DNA of 64,000 nt, taken from the NCBI RefSeq assembly GCF_014649955.1, contig NZ_BMUA01000001.1, positions 124,001 through 188,000 of the forward strand. The letters are read 5' to 3'. Source of the stretch: Streptomyces violascens. Lineage in GTDB: Bacteria; Actinomycetota; Actinomycetes; Streptomycetales; Streptomycetaceae. Below the pieces are notes generated by a model, which worked only from the letters and a program-made list of their open reading frames with translations, had not been told where the DNA came from and searched no databases. The position numbers and the translations under genes were made by a program. Shown piece by piece: positions 26,943 to 34,509 of the stretch (positions within the stretch are counted from its first letter, which is position 1; each line of letters opens with the position of its first letter).

Positions 26943-27692
26943 GTGCGGGTGTCGAACACCACGCCCCAGGCCAAGCTGGGAGACCTGCTCCCCCCGCTCC
27001 CCTCGACCTGGGCGGACTCACTGCACTCCCCCGACCACGGCCCGCAAGCGGGCCAAGCCGGCTGCAAGCAGGAGCCTTTGCTCGTGCCGCGCAGCGTTGC
27101 CCTTCAGGTAGGCCACGCCGGTCTCCCAGTACCGGAGAAACCTCTTGCCCCTCTCCCCGCCCCCTCCCCAGCCGGGCGGGCGGGGCACATCTCTCGAAGC
27201 CTCCGCCGGGCCCACCGCGACGCGCCAGTTGGTGGGCTTCCCCCAGATGATGCCGCCGTTGAACTGGCCGCCGGGGATGGGTGAGTAGTCGTTGTAGTTT
27301 GCCGCTGCCGGGATTGATCCTCTGATGTCGTTGGACTCGCCCAACAAGTACGAGGGGCCGTCGAATTGCAGGTAAGCGCTGCCAGTGCCCGTTCCCGGCC
27401 AGGGGCGGAGGCCGGCCCGGCGAGGAGCCGGTGACATGGGCCAAGGCAATGGCGGCCGTGTGGTCCAGGATGATCAACGCACGTCACCGGTCGGGACGGT
27501 GGTCACGGCGGTTTCGCGGAGCCCGAGGAGATGGCCACCAGGGTCGCCCTCCTTCCCCGTGACAACTCCAGCTTCGTCGACGGTGGCCTCGCGGGCGGCT
27601 ATGGGACCCTGTGTAGGGTCCAAGATCAAGTGCCCGGGCGGCCACCCGCCGGCCCCGGCCTGTCCTGCCACCCCTCACACGTAAGAGAACGC
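26943..27692. other. Gap with one minus-strand coding scrap
   Basis: Between about 27210 and 27390 the minus strand reads AYLQFDGPSYLLGESNDIRG then NYNDYSPIPGGQFNGGIIWG, which has good protein character but no start, signal or family I can assign. A faint likeness to the first strand of Hcp-type tube proteins (YLKFDGI.GES) is noted but not relied on. The rest holds nothing I can support. Confidence 0.4.
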
Positions 27693-28955
27693 ATGCGCAA
27701 GAAGCCCGCCATCGTCGTCGGCGTCCTGGCCGCCGCGGTCCTCACCGCCACGGTCCCCGCCACCGCCGCACCGGCCCACTCGTCCAGCGCCAAGTGCCCC
27801 CAGCTCGACAAGAACCTCACCTGGGCCGGTGCCAACCGCGCCAAGCTGCAGAAGATGATCGACGAGCGCGGCACCTGCTCCGGCAACGGCGGCCCCCGCC
27901 CTGTCGCCGCCTTCGACTGGGACAACACCGTCGTGAAGAACGACATCACGGACGCGACCCTCGCCTGGGCCCTCAAGCACGACAAGATCCTCCAGCCCAA
28001 GAGCTGGCGGGACACCAGCGCCTGGCTCACCCCGGCCGCGGACAAGGCTCTCACCAAGGCGTGCGGCACCGAGGTGCGCGCCGGCCGGCCCCTGCCCACC
28101 TCGAAGAACGCGGCGTGCGCCGACGAGATCTTCGAGATCCGCGAGAAGTCGCAGACGATGGCCGGCGAGGCCGCCTTCGCAGGTGACTGGAACCACCGCC
28201 GCACCGTGCCCGCGTACGCCTGGATACCTCAGCTGTTCGCCGGCCACACCCCGGGGCAGCTCACCTCCTTCGCCAAGAAGGCGCGTGCCGAGCAGCTCTC
28301 CGCGCCCGTCGGTACCAAGCAGACCGTGGGCACGCACACCCTGGCCGGCTACGTGCGCTACTACGACCAGCAGAAGGACCTGATCCATACCCTCAAGGCA
28401 GCCGGCTTCGACGTCTACATCGTCTCCGCCTCATCCGAGCCCATCGCCGAGGCGTGGTCCAGCGGCGTCGGCCTCGACCGTGCTCACACCATCGGCATCC
28501 GCAGCGTCACCAAGCACGGCCGTCTCACCACGGAGATCAAGGGCTGCGGCGGCGTCGAGACCGGCCGGGGCGACACGCTGCCCTACATGGACGGCAAGCG
28601 CTGCATGATCAACCAGGAGATCTTCAAGATCAAGGGCGCCAAGGCCTGGCAGAAACAGGACTTCGCGCACCGCATCGCCCTCGGCGCGGGCGACGCCGAC
28701 ACCGACGTCACCTTCGTCGACGACGCCACCGGTGCCCACCTGGCCATCAACCGCAACAAGTCCGAGCTGATGTGCCGCGCCTTCGACGACGCGGACGGCC
28801 GCTGGGTGGCCAACCCGATGTTCATCGACCCGCTGCCACGCAAGTCCGGCACCTACCCGTGCGCCACCACCGGCGCCACGCACCCCGACGGCACGCACGG
28901 CCCCGTGCGGCGCACCGACGGCTCGGTCATCCCGGACCAGCTCGACCGGGTCTGA
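27693..28955 (+). CDS. Secreted HAD-superfamily phosphatase
   Basis: A 420-residue exported enzyme: signal peptide to about residue 28, mature start near HSSSAKCPQLD. The haloacid-dehalogenase fold is shown by AAFDWDNTVVKND (motif I, nucleophile Asp and acid Asp two residues later), YIVSASSEPI (motif II Ser) and ALGAGDADTDVTFVD (motif IV acidic residues); a motif III Lys lies between. The family contains secreted acid phosphatases and phosphoserine-phosphatase-like proteins. A large insert (90-240) forms the cap. Substrate unknown; scavenging of phosphate is a reasonable guess. ATG 27693 follows a weak AAGAG site. A strong hairpin follows at 28995. Confidence 0.87.
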   Translation: MRKKPAIVVGVLAAAVLTATVPATAAPAHSSSAKCPQLDKNLTWAGANRAKLQKMIDERGTCSGNGGPRPVAAFDWDNTVVKNDITDATLAWALKHDKILQPKSWRDTSAWLTPAADKALTKACGTEVRAGRPLPTSKNAACADEIFEIREKSQTMAGEAAFAGDWNHRRTVPAYAWIPQLFAGHTPGQLTSFAKKARAEQLSAPVGTKQTVGTHTLAGYVRYYDQQKDLIHTLKAAGFDVYIVSASSEPIAEAWSSGVGLDRAHTIGIRSVTKHGRLTTEIKGCGGVETGRGDTLPYMDGKRCMINQEIFKIKGAKAWQKQDFAHRIALGAGDADTDVTFVDDATGAHLAINRNKSELMCRAFDDADGRWVANPMFIDPLPRKSGTYPCATTGATHPDGTHGPVRRTDGSVIPDQLDRV

Positions 28956-28994
28956 TCCGGGCACGGGAGCCGGCGAGCACCGATGCCGCCACCT

Positions 28995-29034
28995 CCGGTG
29001 CGGGGGCCTGACGTTCGTCCGGCCCCCGCATCGG
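28995..29034 (+). terminator. Terminator hairpin after the HAD phosphatase
   Basis: A 14-bp stem with one mismatched (G-T type) pair (28995-29008 / 29021-29034) and a 12-base loop. Confidence 0.7.
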
Positions 29035-29061
29035 TACATGGAGACCGTCGCCACGCCACCG

Positions 29062-29640
29062 TCAACGGTGCAGCGCCTCGAAGCGCTCGCACAGCCAAGC
29101 CCGGCCCAGATAGTCGGCGACGTCGTCCAGCAGCACCAGGGTGAGCCCGGCGAACTGCAGCAGCCTCCAGGCCGACATAGTGGGCCGGGGACGTACGTCC
29201 TGTGGTTTGCTGAGCCCGTCCAGCACGCGATGGCGAATCGTCAGGGGGAACCTGCCCACGACCTCGCCCCCGGGCTCGGCCATGGTGTACAGCAGCCCCC
29301 GCTCGATACCGACTCGGAACTCCCCGTCAGGCATGGAGAGGCGCCGGTGGGCCAGGAAGTCACGCCGCCCGGCGAGCCGGGTCAGGTCTTCGGGCAGTCC
29401 CGCCTGCTGCCGCCGCTCCTGCTCAGCGTGGCTCGCCAGGGTCTCGACACCGAGGAACGGCACCTGCGGGCAGGCGCACAGGTAGCGGTAGGCGATGTCG
29501 TCGTACGTCCGCTCGGCCCCGCCCCGGGCGTAGGTCAGCGTCTTGGCGGCCGCTCGCTCGCACGCCGGACATACAGCAACTGGGGATGCCTTCGTAACTT
29601 CTCCGGCGGGATCGACAGCATAGCCTCGACGTCGTCGGCC
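29062..29640 (-). pseudogene. Uncharacterised protein relic with a frameshift
   Basis: The C-terminal 180 or so residues are readable on the minus strand. RAAAKTLTYARGGAERTYDDIAYRYLCACPQVPFLGVE connects to a second part (FLAHRRLSMPDGEFRVGIERGLLYTMAEPGGEVVGRFPLTIRHRVLDGLSK) and ends at 29062. Upstream, MLSIPPEKLRRHPQLLYVR belongs to the same protein but in a neighbouring frame, so there is a frameshift near 29555. The beginning is missing. I do not recognise the family. Confidence 0.5.
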
Positions 29641-29689
29641 GGCGGTTCACCCCGAGACAGGCAACTCGCCTTCTTTCAGGCGGCTTCAT

Positions 29690-29835
29690 GTGCCCTGCCA
29701 TGCGATCGAAGCACTTATCCCTGCAGCAGGGCTGGCGAACGCGACGACCAAGACCAGCCGCCACAAACTCATCCCCGAACGACGCGCCGTGCTCGCCGAG
29801 TTGGGGGTGGAGTGGGCCTCAACACCGCCCCTGGC
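29690..29835 (+). pseudogene. Helicase-associated (HA) domain scrap
   Basis: A short plus-strand stretch (ANATTKTSRHKLIPERRAVLAELGVEW) matches the end of the helicase-associated repeat, in which KLxPERxxxLxxLGVxW is highly conserved. Nothing of the helicase core is present. Debris from a larger DEAD-box or plasmid helicase gene. Confidence 0.45.
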
Positions 29836-30438
29836 CAGCCCTCACGGACCCGCCAGGTCCTGCGGTGTCGGCCACTTCCGGGTCCGAGACCCGGGGGCGC
29901 GGCGGGTGCCGGTGATCTGCCGGTCGGCGGCCCGGCGGCGGTCGCGGCCCGCCGCCCACTGCGCCGGACGGTTCCTCGTCGTCCATGGTGCGGCGCCTCC
30001 TACGTGGTGGCCGCCTGCGGTACGGGCTTCCCCGGTTCGTCGAGCCACACGGATGCGCCGCGGGGGGTGATGGTAGGGCCGTACCGTTCGACCGGCGACC
30101 GGTCGCGGAGTGCCCACCGCCGTTGCGCGTCGGCGACTTCGTCCCATTGGCGTCGGGGTCGTGCTGATAGGCGCTGGCCGGTCGGGAAATGGGCCATCAC
30201 GTACACCATGGGCCGGCCACTGGGCGCGGTCGTGGCGGTCCTGGGTGAACTCCACGGCCCGGGTGCACGAGCCGGAGGCGGTTTTGTCGCTCACGGCCAG
30301 GCGGGCGCGCAGAAGGGTGTTTCCGCTCACCCCAATCGAGTGACACGCGCATGGCTACGTCCCGATTCGGGCAACCATGCGGCATCTCGGACAAACCACT
30401 GGGTCAAGCCCCACTGCCTGGACAGCAAAGGGAACCTT
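29836..30438. other. Degraded region without an intact gene
   Basis: On the minus strand 30000-30209 a stretch (LSARPRRQWDEVADAQRRWALRDRSPVERYGPTITPRGASVWLDEPGKPVPQ) looks coding, with a possible continuation in another frame up to 30330. It may be a broken small gene. I cannot assign a family. Confidence 0.4.
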
Positions 30439-30585
30439 ATGCGCCGTATCGCCGCAGTTATCCTCGGAACTGCCTGCATCTTTGGGCTCACCATCAACAC
30501 CGCGACGGCTACCCCTTCCGACGGGCCCTTCGGCGACTCCGATGACACTGTGCTCGTGCTGCCCGGCTTTCATGGTGTCCGGTAG
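30439..30585 (+). CDS. Very small secreted peptide or truncated secreted protein
   Basis: ATG 30439, with AAAGGGA nine bases upstream, opens a 48-residue frame: a clear signal peptide (RRIAAVILGTACIFGLTINTATA) and a 23-residue acidic mature part (TPSDGPFGDSDDTVLVLPGFHGVR). An ATG, ribosome site and signal sequence in proper order argue it is or was expressed. Because IS5-type debris starts about 55 bases after its stop, the 3' end may have been lost. A stand-alone secreted peptide is the other reading. Confidence 0.5.
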   Translation: MRRIAAVILGTACIFGLTINTATATPSDGPFGDSDDTVLVLPGFHGVR

Positions 30586-30639
30586 TTCTGAAGCGCGGGC
30601 CCGGTTGATGGCAGGGCGACGGTGGCAGGGTGCGCAACG

Positions 30640-30990
30640 CGCGACGCTCCGGTGCCGTTGAGACAGGTGTTGGAAGTCTCAACTCATCGACACTGGAGCC
30701 TCGTTGGTTCCCTGTCCTACCGCATTCGACCGACCCATGCCCCGGCCGAGTGGGCCACCATGGTCGTCACCACCCGAGAGGGTGGCCGCCGTTGCATACT
30801 CCCACCGCCCAGCACGCGCTGGTCGCCCTGGTGTACCTGCGCAAGCACGACACCCTCGCCCAGACGGCCACCCGCTTCGGCATCTCCGTCGGAAGGGCAC
30901 ATGCCTGCACCAGCGGCGTGATCGACCTGCACGCGGCAGTACGCCGACCCTGCTCAAGGTCTGGCCACGCACGACCTTCACGAATCCGTC
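30640..30990 (+). mobile_element. Truncated IS5-type transposase remnant
   Basis: Bases 30660-30775 align with the leader of the intact element at 24451-25321: the same TGGAAGTCTCAACT block, then the GAGTGGG-CCATGGTCGTC start region. VVTTREGGRR and [25 protein letters not shown] follow as the transposase N-terminus, in two frames. The catalytic domain is missing after about 30970. It is a separate, older copy in opposite orientation. Confidence 0.75.
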
Positions 30991-31571
30991 CGGCCCTGCG
31001 GTGGCTGACGTCCCCGGCCCTGCCCTTGGCGTGTTCCCGGCTCCGGCGCCATGAAGTCAACCTCTAGGGCAGGCAGGACCCGAACACTGCGATCAGGAAA
31101 ATCGATGTGCCGGTAGATTTCGTTGTGATGGGCGATCGACTGGTCCGGCGGGGCGAAGTCTGTCGGCTGAGAGCGGACGGACGTGGTGTGTCCGTCCGCC
31201 ACGAGTACCAGGTCGTATCCATGGCTGAGGGCTTGGCGGGCGGTCGTCTCCACACAGTTCTCCGTGGCAAAACCGGTGACCAGGACCTCGGTCACACCAA
31301 GGCGGATCAGCGTCTCATCGAGGTCGGTGTCCAAGAAGGCGTCCGCGGAGGTTTTCGTGATCACCAACTCTCCCTTGCGCGAGGCCAGTTCAGGCAGGAC
31401 GTCGCCGCACCCTTGTTGTCGAACCGTGATCACGGGAACGTTGGAAGCACGGGCTCGGAAGCTGAGACCCGCGATGGTTCCGATGGTTCGGTCGGAGCGA
31501 TGCATGATGGGCAACATGTCGTCCTGCATATCGATGACGAGGAGCGCGGCACGGTGCGGCATCAGTGGCAT
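30978..31571 (-). CDS. Isochorismatase-family cysteine hydrolase
   Basis: A 197-residue enzyme of the isochorismatase-like amidohydrolase family. The triad is visible as Asp14 (LVIDMQDD), Lys73 (VITKTSADAF) and Cys106 (FATENCVETTARQA). Family members hydrolyse isochorismate, nicotinamide or N-carbamoyl compounds; the sequence does not decide. ATG 31571 follows GGTGGG; an upstream ATG at 31625 adds 18 residues. The last 25 or so residues after LEVDF are antisense to transposon debris and are probably an accidental extension caused by loss of the original stop. It may be co-transcribed with the MFS gene upstream. Confidence 0.85.
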   Translation of the reverse strand: MPLMPHRAALLVIDMQDDMLPIMHRSDRTIGTIAGLSFRARASNVPVITVRQQGCGDVLPELASRKGELVITKTSADAFLDTDLDETLIRLGVTEVLVTGFATENCVETTARQALSHGYDLVLVADGHTTSVRSQPTDFAPPDQSIAHHNEIYRHIDFPDRSVRVLPALEVDFMAPEPGTRQGQGRGRQPPQGRTDS

Positions 31572-31657
31572 CGGCCCACCGTAGCTGTGGTGCTCTGCCG
31601 ACTGCCACCAGTCGTGGAACGGCATGGTCACGCACACGGTGACACCCCCCGGAACTC

Positions 31658-33190
31658 CTAAGTCCCCTTGCCCGCTCCAGTATTGGCCGTAGAGATGGAC
31701 GGCCCCGATGCGTGGTGCTGGTCCGTGGCCACGATGCGTGTCCGGCCTGCCAGGCAGACAGCCCCCGCGATCGGGAGTGCCAGGAGCGCGAATGCCCCGG
31801 CGAACGCGGGCAGCTGACTCGTCGACACCGCCGAGAGCGCCGTGAACAGAGTCGACGCCACGGCCAGCACCAGGGTCTGGCCGAGATTCTGCGAGGTCTG
31901 CATCGCACCGCTTGCGTAGCCCTGCTGGTCGGCCGGAGTATGCGCAAGCGACAGCAGCGTGAGTGACGGCGCCGCGAGCCCCATGCCGACGGCGGCCATC
32001 GCCATCGAGGACACCGCTACGGCCGGAGGCACCGCCGGCACGGTGCACAGTGCCGCTACCACCACCGCGACCGCCATGATTCCGGCCCCGACGGCGACAA
32101 GCCGGTGCCGCCGAACCCGGCTCTGCAGACGGCTCTGCACCCAGGAGGCTCCAGCCCAGGCAAGTGCCGCCCCGGTGAATGCCAGACCCACCACGATGCC
32201 CGGTACATGTCGGGCCGTGCTGAGCATCAGGGGGACGAAGGCTTCGAGCGTGAAGTACGCACCGGAGGTCAGCGCCCGCAGGAGCACCGTGGCGGGCAAC
32301 CCTCCCCCGGCTCGCCAGGTGTGCGGTGGCAGCAGCCTCGGGGCGAACGCCACAAGCACCACCACACCGATCGACGCGCACACCGCGTGACGTACGTTCC
32401 AAGCGGAAACACCGTACTGGGTGAGAGCCGCAGCCACGCTTACCATCACTGCGGCGGGCAGCGCGGGCCGCCTCAGGGATGCCCCGGAACTCTCAGGTTC
32501 TTGCGGTGCTCCTGAATGTGCCGGTCGTCCGCGAAGGAGCAGTACCGCGGCTGCCGCGGGAATCAGAGTGAACCCGGCGAGGCCGAAGAACACCGCACGC
32601 CAGGACCACAACTCGGCTACGAACCCGGCGAGCGGAGGCCCGGCCAGTGACGGAATAATCCAGCAGGCGCTCATGAAGGACAAGGCGCGGGCGCGCAGGT
32701 GATCCGGGTAGGACTGCCCGATGGCCGCGTTGACGGACACCGCCACCAGGCCCGCCGCGATTCCGTCGGTGAAGCGTCCCAGGCCCAGCTGCCAGACGCT
32801 GGTACTGGTTGCGGAGACGAGGAGTGTCGCAACGGTCAAGACCACCCCGGCTGTCAGGGGGCGCCGGGCACCGCCCCGATCCGCCCATGCCCCGCCCAGC
32901 ACACCACCGAGCAGGCTCGCGGCCACGAACGCCCCTGCCACCAACGGGTACAGACCGACTCCGTCGAGGTCCCGAGCCGCCACCGGCAGCAACGGCATCA
33001 CCGCGAGCGCCGCGAACCCGGTCAAGAACATCACCGCAGCGAAACTCGCCGTGGCAGCCAGATACGTACGGGAGAAGATTCCGGGTTCGGGAAGAGACTC
33101 TGCCGGTTCACGGGGGTCGCTTGTCACCGGCAGCACGGTAGGGCCCAACTCCGCACCGGACCAGTGGTTTTCGGGGACCTGACGGGCCAC
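31658..33190 (-). CDS. MFS transporter
   Basis: A 510-residue drug/proton-antiporter-type permease. A 45-residue hydrophilic N-terminus precedes twelve or more membrane spans starting at YLAATASFAAVMFLTGFAAL. The inter-helix 2-3 signature is present as GGAWADRGGARRPLTAG, and GLGRFTDGIAAGLVAVSVNAAIG marks helices 4-5. Starts at GTG 33190, or a later GTG at the codon before TSDPREP. Substrate unknown. It is followed 87 bases later by the isochorismatase-type gene, so export of a modified small molecule is possible but only inference. Confidence 0.88.
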   Translation of the reverse strand: MARQVPENHWSGAELGPTVLPVTSDPREPAESLPEPGIFSRTYLAATASFAAVMFLTGFAALAVMPLLPVAARDLDGVGLYPLVAGAFVAASLLGGVLGGAWADRGGARRPLTAGVVLTVATLLVSATSTSVWQLGLGRFTDGIAAGLVAVSVNAAIGQSYPDHLRARALSFMSACWIIPSLAGPPLAGFVAELWSWRAVFFGLAGFTLIPAAAAVLLLRGRPAHSGAPQEPESSGASLRRPALPAAVMVSVAAALTQYGVSAWNVRHAVCASIGVVVLVAFAPRLLPPHTWRAGGGLPATVLLRALTSGAYFTLEAFVPLMLSTARHVPGIVVGLAFTGAALAWAGASWVQSRLQSRVRRHRLVAVGAGIMAVAVVVAALCTVPAVPPAVAVSSMAMAAVGMGLAAPSLTLLSLAHTPADQQGYASGAMQTSQNLGQTLVLAVASTLFTALSAVSTSQLPAFAGAFALLALPIAGAVCLAGRTRIVATDQHHASGPSISTANTGAGKGT

Positions 33191-33259
33191 CCGCCTCCCC
33201 TGCGCCGCGCCGATGCACGGGAGGCGGTATGGACAACGGTCAGCGAGGAAGCTCTCGCG

Positions 33260-33916
33260 TCACCTCCGCCAGAACAGGTGGTGCGTCACGCCGCTCGGGC
33301 TGGGCACGATCTCCAGGTGGAACCGGTCGAGCAGCTCATCGGGGGACTCCCACAGGCGTAGTCCGGACCCGAGCTTTACCGGCGCGACCGCCACATGCAT
33401 GGTGTCGACGAGGTCGGCATCAAGGAACTGCCGGATGGTGGTGACCCCGCCGCCGAGCCGGACGTCCTTGCCCCGCGCCGCTTCCCGCGCCCGTACAAGG
33501 ACCTCGGCCGGTTCGCCTTCAACGAAGTGGAACGTGGTGTCGGAGAGCGTGAACGACGGACGCTCGTGGTGGGTCATGACGAACACCGGCGTGTGGAAGG
33601 GAGGCTCCTCCCCCCACCAGCCGCGCCACTCATCGTCTGGCCAGGGCCCACGCTGGGGCCCGAACTTGTTGCGGCCCATGATCTCGGCACCGATGTTGCG
33701 TGCGAAGTCTCGCGTGAAGTAGTCGTCGAGGCCCCGGCTCCCTCCGGAATCCGTGCGCATGGGCCAGCTCGCCGTGGCTCCGGCCCAGGCGAACAGCCTC
33801 TCGGGATGGTCGTGGCCGAACGGCCGCTCGAGACTCTGGTGCTCACCGGCACCGATCCCCTCACTCGACACGTTGAAATTCATCACTCTCAGCAGTTGAT
33901 CCACGTGTTTCCTCAT
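33260..33916 (-). CDS. Dihydrofolate-reductase-family (RibD C-terminal-like) protein
   Basis: A 218-residue member of the RibD-C/DHFR superfamily: an N-terminal strand (VMNFNVSSEGIG), GAEIMGRNKFGPQRGPW, PVFVMTHHERPSF, and the nucleotide-binding part VRLGGGVTTIRQFLDADLVDTMHVAVAPVKLGSG. It is larger than the paralogue at 18348 because of a loop around residues 45-75. I used ATG 33916; ATG 33883 (MNFNVSS) would also give a complete fold. No neighbour suggests a pathway. Confidence 0.85.
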   Translation of the reverse strand: MRKHVDQLLRVMNFNVSSEGIGAGEHQSLERPFGHDHPERLFAWAGATASWPMRTDSGGSRGLDDYFTRDFARNIGAEIMGRNKFGPQRGPWPDDEWRGWWGEEPPFHTPVFVMTHHERPSFTLSDTTFHFVEGEPAEVLVRAREAARGKDVRLGGGVTTIRQFLDADLVDTMHVAVAPVKLGSGLRLWESPDELLDRFHLEIVPSPSGVTHHLFWRR

Positions 33917-34042
33917 CAGGTTTTCTGTCGCGTCACTGTGTGGCGAGGCGCCGCACATCATGACGTCGAACGGGACGCGGCCGGATCGACAGCGGCCAAC
34001 AACTTTTTTCCAGGGCGCGTCAGCAAGCTGCCCGTTGGCGGT

Positions 34043-34495
34043 GTGGCTGCGGCAGACGCGGAGAGGCCCGGCTCTTGCCGGCTCGTCACAGGACTGATCC
34101 TGTTCGTCGGGCTGACCTGGTTCCAGGTGTTCGCCAAGGAGCAGCCGCTGTACATGGCGGCGTCGGCATTCTCGGCGTACGGCATCCTCTGGTTCGCGAT
34201 CGGCTGGAACCGATATCGCTTCAATGATCCACGAACCGACGCAGGCATGTGTGTCGCCTTCATGGTGATCTCGGCGATGGGCGCCACGATGTTCTTCAAG
34301 GTCGCCGACCGGCCGGCGGGCCTGCTCTTCCTGGGGCTGTTCGCGATCTGCTTCAGCGATCTCTTCGCCTCCATCGGGCTCAGGGTCGGCGAAGCGTACT
34401 GGGCGTCTTCATACATCGCGACCGGCGGCCGGCTCATATATCTCGCATACGCCACTACGGTCAACTTTGCTCTTGCGTATCATTGTCCCGTATAG
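34043..34495 (+). CDS. Small integral membrane protein, possible GPR1/FUN34/YaaH-like fragment
   Basis: A 150-residue protein with about four to five membrane segments (LVTGLILFVGLTWFQVF, MAASAFSAYGILWFAIGW, GMCVAFMVISAMGATMFF, AGLLFLGLFAICFSDLFASIG, LIYLAYATTVNFALAY). The spacing of helices and short loops resembles the second half of the acetate/succinate transporter family, but the N-terminal signature of that family is absent. So it may be truncated or another family. GTG 34043 is the best start in frame. It ends 14 bases before the molybdoenzyme gene, so the two are probably co-transcribed. Confidence 0.6.
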   Translation: MAAADAERPGSCRLVTGLILFVGLTWFQVFAKEQPLYMAASAFSAYGILWFAIGWNRYRFNDPRTDAGMCVAFMVISAMGATMFFKVADRPAGLLFLGLFAICFSDLFASIGLRVGEAYWASSYIATGGRLIYLAYATTVNFALAYHCPV

Positions 34496-34509
34496 GCAAA
34501 GAGGCAGTC

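Noticed and set aside
26188..27477. 429-codon minus-strand frame across the PDZ-like gene
   Set aside because: Antisense to a gene with signal peptide and ribosome site; composition is Arg/Gly/Pro-rich shadow.
29690..29835. Complete helicase gene
   Set aside because: Only the last HA-domain stretch is present; no Walker or DEAD motifs on either side.
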